Of a DNA stretch of 64,000 nucleotides, positions 12,401-21,937 are shown in pieces. This DNA is from Halichondria panicea (lineage: Eukaryota > Porifera > Demospongiae > Suberitida > Halichondriidae), in the NCBI RefSeq assembly GCF_963675165.1, contig NC_087390.1:6292319-6356318 (forward strand), given 5' to 3'. The first letter of the stretch is position 1. Each line of letters opens with the position of its first letter. A program made the position numbers and the translations under genes. A model generated the notes under the pieces. It saw nothing but the letters and a program-made list of their open reading frames with translations. It did not search any database and was not told where the DNA came from.

Positions 12401-15400
12401 GGCTAGCCTAACACCTGTAAGTTAGTACAGATGAAAAGTACACTATTGTAGTACATGCTGCTCAAAAATCAGACCTTAACTAATATAAAATCGAAAGTTG
12501 TATTCCTAACATATTTGCCACCAAAAAACAACAAAATGCAGTATTTCTCAGAACTTACTAGTAGCCCAGACTTCCGTTGAAGCTCAAAAGATGAGCAATA
12601 TACTCAGGTACATACACAACAAATTTCAGATCTTAACTCAAACAAATAAGCTACTTCTATTCCTAACATATTTTCGGAAGTACACATCTTCAGACAGCCA
12701 TTTTATACTAATGATGTCATGTGATGTAACAGGTGGTGGTCCAATGGAAGCGCCAATAGTTGAACTTTCAGTACCTGCACTCAAATAGATCATATCACTT
12801 TTACTTTAGAAGATATGCCACAAAATGTAAAAAATGTGTACCAAAAAAAAAAATCTACTCTCTTTGGTTGTTGCACTGTACATAATTATAGGCGTATTGT
12901 GTGGGCGTGTGCGTGTACTGTGCTGACTCTTTATATTTCGTTGAGTCTTATATGCACGAAGTATCAATTTTTGGGGTTATAATTATAATCAGCAATTGCT
13001 TGTTTTTAGAATGTTGTGTAGATTGTGGAGGTGCCCCATGTACACACACATGCAGCAGTGAGCTAGCTGTTTGAGTATCTTTGTAGCCCCTCCCACCTTG
13101 TGAGCGAAGGGACCAGGGGACTCCCCAAAATTGTCTTCACATAATATAGAGTATGCACAATTCTAAAAAGTATTCATTTTTCCTGGCATCTGGTTATAAC
13201 TAGATTACATATTCCAGTGCATGTTGCTTCGGGGGTTCCCCCACTTGGTTTTTTAATCATTTCACAATAGCAAGACTTTTTATCCCCAGTCTCATCGTAC
13301 AGAATCATAAGAGCAGGGCAGGTACTTAGTCCAGTGACCTCACAGCGGACGTCAGTGGTGTAGTAGCCCTGTATATACGTATTGTATATAATTATATGTG
13401 TAGAGTAGTATATTTCATGTTAGCATTGCTATAGAATATAAATTGGAATATGTATGAGAAACCTAACTTGCCTTGGCTTTTGTTGATAGAGAATTTGTGG
13501 AACACGTTGATACAGCCTCGCCACTATCAGTCGTATTTCTAGAGAATAAACAATCCACTGTATCCTGGTGACAGCTCAGTGTGTGTGGTGCAGAGCTGTT
13601 AGTGTTGGTGTTGACAGACGTATGGAAGATGCTTATCACAACTCCAAAGCCGACCGCTAGTACCACGAATGCAACAAACAGCACGGCGATTAGTATCCCT
13701 TGAACAATTAGGCAAGTCCGTTGTTTGTTATTACGGACATCATTTAGCTGTCGAGGATTGTCATCATTAGCTACCGGCTGATAGCCACCTGCTGCTGCTT
13801 GCATCAGTACTCTTGGTTCATCAGGTTGTCCCTGGGCTTCTGCTTCGTGATCCATTGCTAACTGTCCTAACAATAGTTGTGTATAGGGTCTAATTAAATG
13901 TCTTGTGTAACTCACGTCAAATGTGTAGTTACAGCTAGCTACTTGTTTAGTGGTTCACCCACTTTATATATTAATTAAGCATGTGGTTAGTGTGTACAGG
14001 GAAAGCACCATCTCACTGTTAGCTTTCATGTTGGGAACCCCTACACATGCGTAGGTCTAGCAGAACACCTGTTGTCCTTGCATCAAAGTATAAAGTGCGT
14101 ATGCATAGGTACACGTACATTATTCTAACCAAGGTTATACGTTCAAGTAGATCTCCCTCCCCTCATGTACAGTATACAGCTAGCAGCTAGCATAATTATA
14201 CGTGATATACAAACAAAGTACTTATTCTCTACTTGATCTGACATCTGGTTATAACTAGATTGCAAAGTCCAGTGCATATTATTCCAGGGGATAAGAACCC
14301 AGTCATTTCACAATAGCAAAACTTTTGATCTCCAGTGTTATTGTACAGTGTCGCAAAAGCTTGGCAGTAAGGCCCATTAGTGACCTCACAGCGGACGTCA
14401 GTTGTGTAGTAGTCCTGTGTTGTGTATAAAGTTCATGTAAATACTAGCTATTGGTTACCAAACTTGCCTTAGCATTCGTTGATAGAGGAGGTGTGTAACA
14501 CGATGCCTCAGTTTCGATGGTATGATTCTTCAAGAAGTGACAATTTGTGGTGTCCTGGTGACAGCTTAGGGTTTGGGCTGCAGAGCTTACATGCGAAAGA
14601 AAGATGCTTAGTACAACTCCAAAACTGAGTACCATTGCCAAGAATACAGCAAACATCGCAGCAATTAGTATAATTAAGCAGATGTGTAGTTTGTTGTAAC
14701 GACCATCATTTTGCAGTGGAGGATTGGCATCATTATGACCAGCTAGTCGCTGATAGCCTTCATCTGCTGGTACTCTTGGTTCATCAGGTTGTGGCTGGTC
14801 TTCTGCCTCGAGATCCATTTCTAGCAACAATATATAGCTGTGTAGGGTCTCATTAAATGTCTATTCAGCAGGGAAACTATACCTCAGGCCATACTGCATG
14901 GGTCTTGGTAGGAATGCACTGGGCACACACACACCACACACACGCCCCCTCCGTGTAGGGTTTCCTGTAATGTTGTGTAGATGCCCCATACACACACATC
15001 AGGGCTAGCTGTTTGACTGTCTTTGTTAATAGGCCCTGGAAAATTATTACTTTTAAGCACAGCCTTAGCCTAAATTTAGCCTATTATGCTGGGGAAGTTT
15101 TAGTTGTATTTTCAGTATCATTTGCGTAGAGTGATATTCAAGGAGTTTTACTCCATCCCACCCACACACACGCCCCCTCCACAGATGGCACAGTGCTAGG
15201 TGTGATTCTGGACTCGGCTTCAGAAGAGGAAATTGCACAATTTGACTCACTACTATCTGAACTAGGTACGCTAAAGGTCAAGGAGACCTCAGAAGAAAAA
15301 GGGGGGCAGGAAGTGGGTATGTCTGAAGGGGCGGAGTCTCAATGGGGAAGCACGGTCGCTGGAGTAAGATAAATAATTATAAGATCTAATGATTTATTTT

Positions 15401-18400
15401 GGCCACCCCTCACTCCGCAGAAAATTGACAAAGGTGTTAGCTGGGTTTCTATTAAGATAGCCCAGGGCACTGAGGCTGCTGGCAATCTCATCTCCAAGGT
15501 AACCAACCATGCAGTATGCATTTAATTAGTTTGCACAAGTACATGTGCTTAAATGACAAATGCCTTTTGCACGTTCAACAGATAATTATGTTGACCATAA
15601 TTATTAAATTGTGTTTCATAAAGTGATGTAACTAAAAATCTATAGTAAAGGAAATAAATATCTATACACATTCATAGTACAGTTTGACGACAGGAACGCC
15701 ATTTAACAATTCCTCTTGTTTCAACTTCCGGTACTCTTCCGTGGTGATCACCAGTTTACTGCATGTCCGTGTCTCCTGACCGCCATCATCAACCAGCTCC
15801 AAGCACATTCTCACCCTCTCACACTCACTCAGTGTGAGAGGTAAGGCATTCTGTTTCTTTGCTTCTAATAATGACTGGAGGTTTGTTAACCTAGCTGTTA
15901 ACTGACTTGTCAGACTATCGGCTTGGCTTTGCTGCATTGCCCTGAGGAGAGACTCCAAGGTATTGTTGTTGTTTAGTGAAGTGTTTTGACTCATTAGTAG
16001 CGTAACTTCTTCTTCAAGCTCCTGTAAGCCCGCATCCAGTGTGTCTGTCTTGTTGCTAAGCAGTTCCACTTTGTTTATAAGCTCTTGATTTTGCGAGAAC
16101 AAACTCAAAGTCTGTATATAAATCAAACTAAACTGATTCGAGGCTTCGACAATCTTTTGTTCCAACTTCATATCGAATCGTAGCCGGTCTTGTTCGGCAT
16201 TATACAACAGCTGAGCATTTTCAGCCACCATTATGCCCACCCTCCCTTCAAGGTTTTTTATCCTCTGGTCATGTGATGCTACAATTCCGATTAATACTAT
16301 GAGTATCAGCAGGGCTACAGCAAACATCACCATAGCAATCACAATCAGTACACAGTACTGTGTTTTGTTGAGAGGCCGGAAACAAGGCGAAATTTCGAGA
16401 GCTCCACATATCGTGTCTGGTTTGTCCTCAGCTGTCTCTGTTAGTTTATCATCGAGATCTTCTGAGGCCATTTCTTTATCCATTGGATCTCCGACTGTAA
16501 TCTCAACTGATGAGTCACTTCTTATTATATTCAGCTTCTTTTCTGCACTCATTCTACGTGCACTAAATCTCTCTCTGTGTTATTCTCTATTCTCTACGCA
16601 TGCACTGTCTTAGTAGTAGCACTAAGACTGCTGCATAGGAATGTTGGCACTATTGCAGTGTGTTAATTTGCTGTTGAGTATCTAGTTAGCAACGTCTGTT
16701 TGATCTAGCTATCTAGTCTGGGCTACATGCACTGCATGCATATACTGATATTATAGCTATAGTTTCTCTGTATAGGATGTAGACTGGGCTACACTGCACA
16801 TGTATAGTTATTCCTGTGGCTAGTTTCTTTGTATTTCGCAGGATAGTGCTATAATTTGGCTTCAGTAGACATTCGTTGCATGGTAGTTAATTGTGGAATG
16901 CTTTTAGTGTTTGGTTACATGCATTCACAAGAAAGATGGTACATGATTTAATTATGAATCTATAGCTTCACCATAATTATAAAGATGCTGGTATTGACAT
17001 GATGTGGCGTGCTATAGAGCTATAACTGCATCACAGTGTGTGTGGTGTGGGTGTGTGTGTGTGTGTTGTGTGAGTTGTGATCGATCTACTGTACACTATA
17101 TGTGTGGGAGTATATCATGCAATGAGCAATGCATGCAATTATGTGATTGGTTGCTATGTTAGTTGGAATAGAACTGAAATATGATACTTCTGAGAAAACA
17201 TCAACACGTTGCCCACATCATAACACAAGTGCACTACCTCATTAATTTATTTCTTAACACAGTCTATAATTACACATATTGCTGCATGTACAACAACTCC
17301 AGCTCTTCCCACACACACACACACACACGCCCACACACATACGTAGGGTGCCAACAAACTTCGTGAAAAAATCGAACCAAATGAAAAGCCGACAGAAATT
17401 CCTGAGTCAGTCCAGAAAGGTGTTCATTACACACGCAAGGCTACTGGCTATGTGGTCGGTGTTAGTGATTATCTGATGGTATCTCTGGCTAAACTGACAG
17501 TGAAGGTTGGCAGGGAGGCTGGTAAAGTCGTGGCCAACTCTGATGTAAGGACATATGCACGTACATGTATAATGTGTGTGTGTGTACATGTGAGGTAGTC
17601 ATATGGTCGACTGCACTCTTCATAATTATGAAGTATTAGCATCAACCAACCTGAAATAATCCTCTGTACGTGCATCCAATTAAGACATGTATTAGTAGCA
17701 TTCTGCTGTGTTATGTGGTGTGTGGTTGTCCATGCATGCAATACTGGATTGATAATTACGTAAGTTTTCATGTGCTCCAGATGGTTAAGAACGCAGACAT
17801 CCACCCTCAGGCTAAAGAGGCCTGGAAGGTCACTAAGTCCGGCCTCAAAGGTACACAAATTAATGTACAATATCAAATTTGAAATTGTCTGTTTTTCAAT
17901 ATTTTATAGGAGCAGCATCGATGTTTGTTGATTTAGAGCAAGGTGCAGTGGCTGTAGTGAAGTCCGTGGGACAGGAGACCTCTCAAACCGTGGGGCACAA
18001 GTACGGAGAAGATGCTGGTCATGTGACTAAGGACTCAATGGCTGCTGCCTCTGACGCTGCAATACTAGCCGGGGTGAGTGATGTGTGTGTGTGTGTGTGT
18101 GGGGGGGGGGGGGGGTGTGTGCATGTACTGTGTGTGCGTACAGGTGTGTTTGCCATAATTATTGTATACATGCAGCATTACTGAGCCAGCTCTAGACTTT
18201 TGGGGGCCAAAAAAACAGAGACCCAAAATTAATGGACCCATTTTTGTAAATCATTGTTTGGAACCTAAGTTATGCCCATGCACTGTTGTTATGCATTGCT
18301 ATTTATACTTGTACGTCTATACTTTAAGCCATTTACAAGTTGGTAAGCTTAATTGTAGCAGGTATTTACCCGCCCCCCCCACACACACACACACACGCAT

Positions 18401-18525
18401 ACACCCCACACACACAGACGTACTGGAGCTGGAAGACATGGGGCATTCGTTTCGTAGGCAAAGTCGGTGAAGTAATGGCCAAAGAATCGCGAGAAAAGAA
18501 AGACAAACTTCAAAACAGCAAATAG
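489..18525 (+). CDS. SPART: Spartin (SPG20 family), 10 exons, host of nested genes
   Basis: Spartin is a lipid-droplet and endosome-associated adaptor with an N-terminal MIT domain and a C-terminal senescence domain. Exons by splice consensus and frame: 489-646, 855-1025, 1129-1313, 1542-1754, 15185-15363, 15421-15498, 17347-17544, 17781-17850, 17910-18073, 18418-18525. They join without a frame break to 507 codons plus stop (human protein about 666 aa). Exon 2 carries the MIT-like helix with motif ALDLYNKSL. Exon 4 has the diagnostic VYPLVRGKSPILKSGERMY stretch and MFPEL. Exons 5-9 encode the senescence domain, including GANKLREKIEPNEKP in exon 7. Intron 4 is 13.4 kb and contains a cluster of minus-strand genes; intron 6 contains one more. 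The protein is shorter than the vertebrate one, mainly between the MIT and senescence domains. Start ATG 489 is the first in frame with the MIT exon. Confidence 0.9.
2177..2818 (-). CDS. Family I type II membrane protein, copy 1
   Basis: Nested antisense in SPART intron 4. Likely exons are 2818-2486 and 2362-2177 (172 aa). The 123-bp intron (ACG|GTATGT...CCACAG) stays in frame, so an unspliced 213-aa form is also possible. The spliced form matches the sibling genes, whose exon 2 also begins with (D/G)YYTTD. Layout: a short cytoplasmic tail with YQLL and SSYPQL, the latter fitting the ITIM consensus (S/I/V/L)xYxx(I/V/L); one hydrophobic segment at about residues 50-75 after a basic RLRN; then a Cys-rich extracellular domain with N-glycosylation sites, a CDC motif and a terminal VTTRC. 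No known domain is recognised. The function is unknown; a cell-surface receptor or ligand is inferred. Confidence 0.75.
   Translation of the reverse strand: MSHKAARQADLEPGVSVQSTQSVESYQLLSGSSYPQLDNGRYNNRLRNCLIIQGILIGLLIIAVFVLCVGVVSNGALITSNNNKESCVFSAVGGDQTKTLCFTNYLPTNATVCLVSCIYNPIQQLYILYSARNVCVILTSVSGYHQTFVSPQDYYTTDGPNCFATAILYNGTSDTGHKKSCDCEMKKLDSSVTGTTITCTCNNVVTTRCRVVL
3110..3190. repeat. Inverted duplicate of 6588-6665
   Basis: About 78 bp here reads as the reverse complement of 6588-6665 with few mismatches (shared core ATCTGATGTACA and its complement). The second copy abuts a broken family I 5' fragment, which suggests an inversion or rearrangement during cluster growth. Confidence 0.75.
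3276..3390. promoter_or_regulatory. Cluster intergenic element with kappaB-like site, copy 1
   Basis: An element of about 110 bp recurs between family I genes. Its parts are TTTCCTATAATGTTGTG, a short CA run, GAGCTAGCTGT, TAGCCCCTCCCACCT, then CACCAGGGACTCCCC and CTAATTA. GGGACTCCCC at 3372-3381 fits the Rel/NF-kappaB consensus GGGRNWYYCC. It lies about 460-570 bp 5' of the ATG at 2818 and 58 bp past the 3' end of the next gene. Confidence 0.5.
3448..4180 (-). CDS. Family I type II membrane protein, copy 2
   Basis: Exons 4180-3770 and 3651-3448 (204 aa). The donor is AAG|GTACGT, the acceptor is CCAACAG, and exon 2 opens with DYYTTDVRCEV. The cytoplasmic tail (about 50 residues) has three closely spaced tyrosine motifs: YQRI, YQRI and YLPL, four residues apart. 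The membrane segment is at about residues 52-77. The ectodomain has Asn-rich spacers, the pair CIQDTANC, a second pair in exon 2, the CNCE motif and a final VITRC. ATG 4180 is chosen over the upstream TTG because it aligns with the MSxxAxRQ starts of copy 1 and of the fragment at 6664-6761. No family is recognised beyond this cluster. Confidence 0.8.
4439..4545. promoter_or_regulatory. Cluster intergenic element with kappaB-like site, copy 2
   Basis: A second copy of the element seen at 3276-3390, with GGGACTCCCC at 4524-4533. It lies 260-365 bp upstream of the ATG at 4180. Confidence 0.5.
4558..4688. mobile_element. Small palindromic (MITE-like) element
   Basis: Terminal inverted repeats of about 33 bp (TAATACAGGTTTATTGTCTA at 4560 onward; complement at 4655-4687) enclose further internal inverted copies of the same words. 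There is no coding capacity. It sits between family I copies 2 and 3. Confidence 0.7.
4822..6374 (-). CDS. Family I type II membrane protein with hexapeptide-repeat tail, copy 3
   Basis: Exons 6374-5451 and 5022-4822 (374 aa), the longest family I member. The intron donor is non-canonical, AAG|GCAAGT (GC-AG class), and the intron carries a small transposon. Residues from about 35 to 215, predicted cytoplasmic, are about 30 hexapeptide units of the type A-N-(G/V/R)-P-(H/Q)-A encoded by an 18-bp minisatellite. Before the repeat lie YQQV and YQVV. After it come a basic CCDKRRSC and one membrane segment. The ectodomain has NNTNNTNSS glycosylation sites, two Cys pairs in exon 1, and in exon 2 GYTTDVRCEV, CYCE and a terminal VITKC. 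The first in-frame ATG (6374) is used; a GTG lies upstream. The repeat length is likely polymorphic. Function unknown. Confidence 0.78.
5090..5384. mobile_element. TA-flanked MITE in an intron
   Basis: Terminal inverted repeats starting CAGT(A/G)GAGGCCAAAATAA, about 32 bp each, are flanked on both sides by TA (5088-5089 and 5385-5386). This fits a Tc1/mariner or pogo-type target duplication. It has no transposase and sits inside the intron of family I copy 3. Sibling introns read through without it. Confidence 0.75.
5760..6265 (-). repeat. 18-bp coding minisatellite
   Basis: About 30 tandem 18-bp units, reading on the minus strand as A-N-G-P-H-A variants (G/V/R/I at position 3; HA, QP or QL at the end). 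It lies in exon 1 of family I copy 3. Unit variants are themselves arranged in higher-order blocks, a sign of unequal exchange. Opposite-strand frames are shadows. Confidence 0.9.
6365..6476. repeat. 56-bp tandem duplication over a start codon
   Basis: Two perfect 56-bp copies (6365-6420 and 6421-6476). Each contains the complement of GACATGGCATCTT, so the start-codon region of copy 3 is duplicated into its 5' leader. The outer ATG runs into a stop within a few codons. Confidence 0.9.
6664..6761 (-). pseudogene. Truncated 5' fragment of a family I gene
   Basis: From ATG at 6761 this reads MSYRAARQGEPEVERVQSG followed by two YQRI-type motifs, closely matching copy 2. The similarity stops before the membrane segment, where the inverted repeat 6588-6665 begins. 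It is a relic of an additional copy. Confidence 0.8.
6983..7084. promoter_or_regulatory. Cluster intergenic element with kappaB-like site, copy 3
   Basis: Same element as 3276-3390. It carries GGGACTCTCC (7063-7072), which still fits GGGRNWYYCC. It lies about 220-320 bp upstream of the orphan start at 6761. Confidence 0.5.
7236..7943 (-). CDS. Family I type II membrane protein, copy 4
   Basis: Exons 7943-7566 and 7427-7236 (189 aa). The donor is CAG|GTATGA and the acceptor is CTGCAG. The tail is acidic (EEDHVREEEDEPLL) and has no clear tyrosine motif; EEEDEPLL resembles an acidic dileucine sorting signal (inference). A basic NHKRRN precedes the membrane segment, followed by an Asn/Ser-rich stalk (NNNNSIDNNNSS) with many N-glycosylation sites. 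Exon 1 ends with the CHKNTTSC pair. Exon 2 starts GYNTTSVQC, has CQCH, and ends EITRCPVT. It is the most divergent member of this sub-cluster. Confidence 0.78.
8055..8100. promoter_or_regulatory. Partial copy of the cluster intergenic element
   Basis: Only the distal half is present: GGGGAAACACCTGGGACTCC. The kappaB-like decamer has one mismatch at its last base. It lies 110-155 bp upstream of the ATG at 7943. The rest of 8100-8600 shows no recognisable feature. Confidence 0.35.
8602..9178 (-). CDS. Family I type II membrane protein, copy 5 (short-tail subtype)
   Basis: Exons 9178-8927 and 8823-8602 (157 aa), with donor AGT|GTAAGT and acceptor ATTCAG. The tail (MGTDETSKLVINGNNNQD) lacks tyrosine motifs. 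The membrane segment is at about residues 30-53. The first Cys pair is CYQNLANC. Exon 2 starts GYYTTDIRCEYEA, has CWCQA and ends IVVTRCPE. It pairs with the next gene as a local tandem duplication of about 1 kb, including the 3' flank. The upstream in-frame extension is not counted because the neighbour starts at the equivalent ATG. Confidence 0.8.
9614..10242 (-). CDS. Family I type II membrane protein, copy 6 (short-tail subtype)
   Basis: Exons 10242-9991 and 9844-9614 (160 aa). It is very close to copy 5 in the tail and membrane segment (SSLRERVSKYLLPVM is shared), and differs more in the ectodomain: CYQNLASC, then DYYNTDIRCEYEA, CWCQA and VVTRCPEYIAI. Higher divergence in the extracellular half than in the tail is visible by eye and could reflect selection, though this was not measured. 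The intron contains a small insert with TACGCCTCGAGGCATAA, like the TAGCCTCGA-ended hairpins found elsewhere in the window. Confidence 0.8.
10458..11342 (-). pseudogene. Family I membrane protein, copy 7, frameshifted
   Basis: Exon 1 runs 11342-10915 and exon 2 10655-10458. From ATG 11342 the frame reads MSLERRPLYNPNL through EPDVPRVVIPEP, then hits TAG near 11250. The rest (GGYQQAPEV, membrane segment, CHQETASC) lies in another frame, so one indel near 11250-11260 separates the two parts. Exon 2 is intact: GYYTTDVRC, CHCNM, VITRCPVK. This is either a recent pseudogene or an assembly error. Donor is ACG|GTATAT. The unusually long intron holds a poly-G run and a TGCATGCA-rich stretch. Confidence 0.7.
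11380..11578. repeat. Duplicated upstream region of copies 7 and 8
   Basis: About 190 bp (including GTGTACAGGGAAAGCACCAT and TCATGTTGGGAACCCC) is nearly identical to 13945-14135. Each copy lies just upstream of a family I start codon (11342 and 13855), so promoter and gene duplicated together. Confidence 0.85.
11632..12884. mobile_element. Foldback transposon with about 520-bp inverted arms
   Basis: Arms at 11632-12152 and 12361-12884 are long inverted repeats (ends TATGTACAGTGCAACAACCA and its complement). They surround a unique loop of about 208 bp. The mirrored 65-codon open frames in the two arms (11727-11924 minus, 12591-12788 plus) are the same arm sequence read twice and are probably not a gene. 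It separates copies 7 and 8 and displaces the upstream region of copy 7. Confidence 0.9.
13008..13130. promoter_or_regulatory. Cluster intergenic element with kappaB-like site, copy 4
   Basis: Contains GAGCTAGCTGT, TAGCCCCTCCCACCTTGTGA and GGGGACTCCCC (GGGRNWYYCC match). It lies 44 bp past the stop of copy 8. With the foldback element removed it would be about 500 bp 5' of copy 7. Confidence 0.5.
13174..13855 (-). CDS. Family I type II membrane protein, copy 8
   Basis: Exons 13855-13472 and 13368-13174 (192 aa). The donor is AAG|GCAAGT, a GC-AG intron. The tail has GGYQPVAND and DEPRVLM. The membrane segment is at about residues 57-82, followed by a short TNTNSS stalk and CHQDTVDC. Exon 2 has GYYTTDVRCEV, CYCEM and VITRCQEK. 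ATG 13855 is chosen because MDHEAEA aligns with MDLEAED of copy 9; an upstream in-frame extension is probably leader. Confidence 0.82.
14229..14818 (-). CDS. Family I type II membrane protein, copy 9
   Basis: Exons 14818-14468 and 14414-14229 (178 aa). The donor is again AAG|GCAAGT (GC-AG) and the intron is only 53 bp. The tail contains EGYQRLAG; the first Cys pair is CHQDTTNC. Exon 2 has DYYTTDVRCEV, CYCEM and VITRCQIK. It is the last gene of the nested cluster, about 370 bp from SPART exon 5 on the other strand, and most similar to copy 8. Confidence 0.82.
14950..15035. promoter_or_regulatory. Cluster intergenic element, partial copy 5
   Basis: First half of the shared element (TTTCCTGTAATGTTGTGTAG, GGGCTAGCTGT) about 130-215 bp upstream of the ATG at 14818. 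The kappaB-like half is missing. Confidence 0.4.
15662..16552 (-). CDS. Single-exon type II coiled-coil membrane protein
   Basis: An uninterrupted frame of 296 aa, antisense inside SPART intron 6 (15499-17346). The N-terminal 65 residues are acidic and probably cytoplasmic. One strong hydrophobic segment at about residues 69-92 (CVLIVIAMVMFAVALLILIV) is followed by a long heptad-rich coiled coil to about residue 235, containing glycosylation sites (SNKT, QNTS). The C-terminus is a compact part with three Cys around ECERVRMCLELV and TCSKLVITTEEY. Topology and stalk resemble family II, but the C-terminal domain does not show its motifs, so homology is open. The ATG is followed by a Glu/Lys-rich tail without ITIM. 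Function unknown. Confidence 0.75.
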   Translation of the reverse strand: MSAEKKLNIIRSDSSVEITVGDPMDKEMASEDLDDKLTETAEDKPDTICGALEISPCFRPLNKTQYCVLIVIAMVMFAVALLILIVLIGIVASHDQRIKNLEGRVGIMVAENAQLLYNAEQDRLRFDMKLEQKIVEASNQFSLIYIQTLSLFSQNQELINKVELLSNKTDTLDAGLQELEEEVTLLMSQNTSLNNNNTLESLLRAMQQSQADSLTSQLTARLTNLQSLLEAKKQNALPLTLSECERVRMCLELVDDGGQETRTCSKLVITTEEYRKLKQEELLNGVPVVKLYYECV

Positions 18526-18793
18526 ACAGTTTAATTATGTAATTATTATCAAGAACATTAGACCTGCGTTAATTGTTATTAATTTGCCTCTGTGCATTTT
18601 TTATCTCTCTTCAAAAACAGTCGCTATAATTATTCTGCATGTTCACATGCAGAATTACCTCGGGGTCAGGCCCGCAGATATTACTAATAACCTCATAATT
18701 CCGCCGCCTTCCTCATGAGGGCGGCTATTGTATAAACTACTATCCATTGACGATCCGTACCTACTCTACACACAGCACACGTTAGGAAGGTTT
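18526..18793. other. SPART-PSMC5 intergenic gap
   Basis: 268 bp between the SPART stop and the PSMC5 start, same strand. It holds two small hairpins, CTGCATGTTCACATGCAG and a CCGCC...GGCGG stem near 18690-18725. Any promoter for PSMC5 must lie here; no motif was assigned. Confidence 0.5.
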
Positions 18794-21671
<2,878 letters not shown>

Positions 21672-21937
21672 TCGCTCCTAAGAGAGAGAGTGGGCAGAGA
21701 AATGAACTTATTGAACTCTGTATTAATTAGTTATAATTATGACACTATGTACGTATAATCATTGCTTATTCAACTGTATTTCAATCATGATGAATTTGCA
21801 TTATTATTCACATTAATTCTCAATCAATACGACTACATTACAGTTCACTCTACGTATAATTAAACTAGCTAGCTAGGGGATAAAAATGTTATGACAGTTC
21901 ATAATTATATAAAATGTCTCAGATCGAGTCTTTAGCT

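Noticed and set aside
11727..12788. Two matching 65-codon genes on opposite strands
   Set aside because: They lie at mirrored positions in the foldback arms; identity is explained by the inverted repeat, and no start, splice or domain evidence supports them.
15065..15521. Minus-strand frames at 15065-15250 and 15339-15521
   Set aside because: They are shadows of SPART exons 5 and 6.
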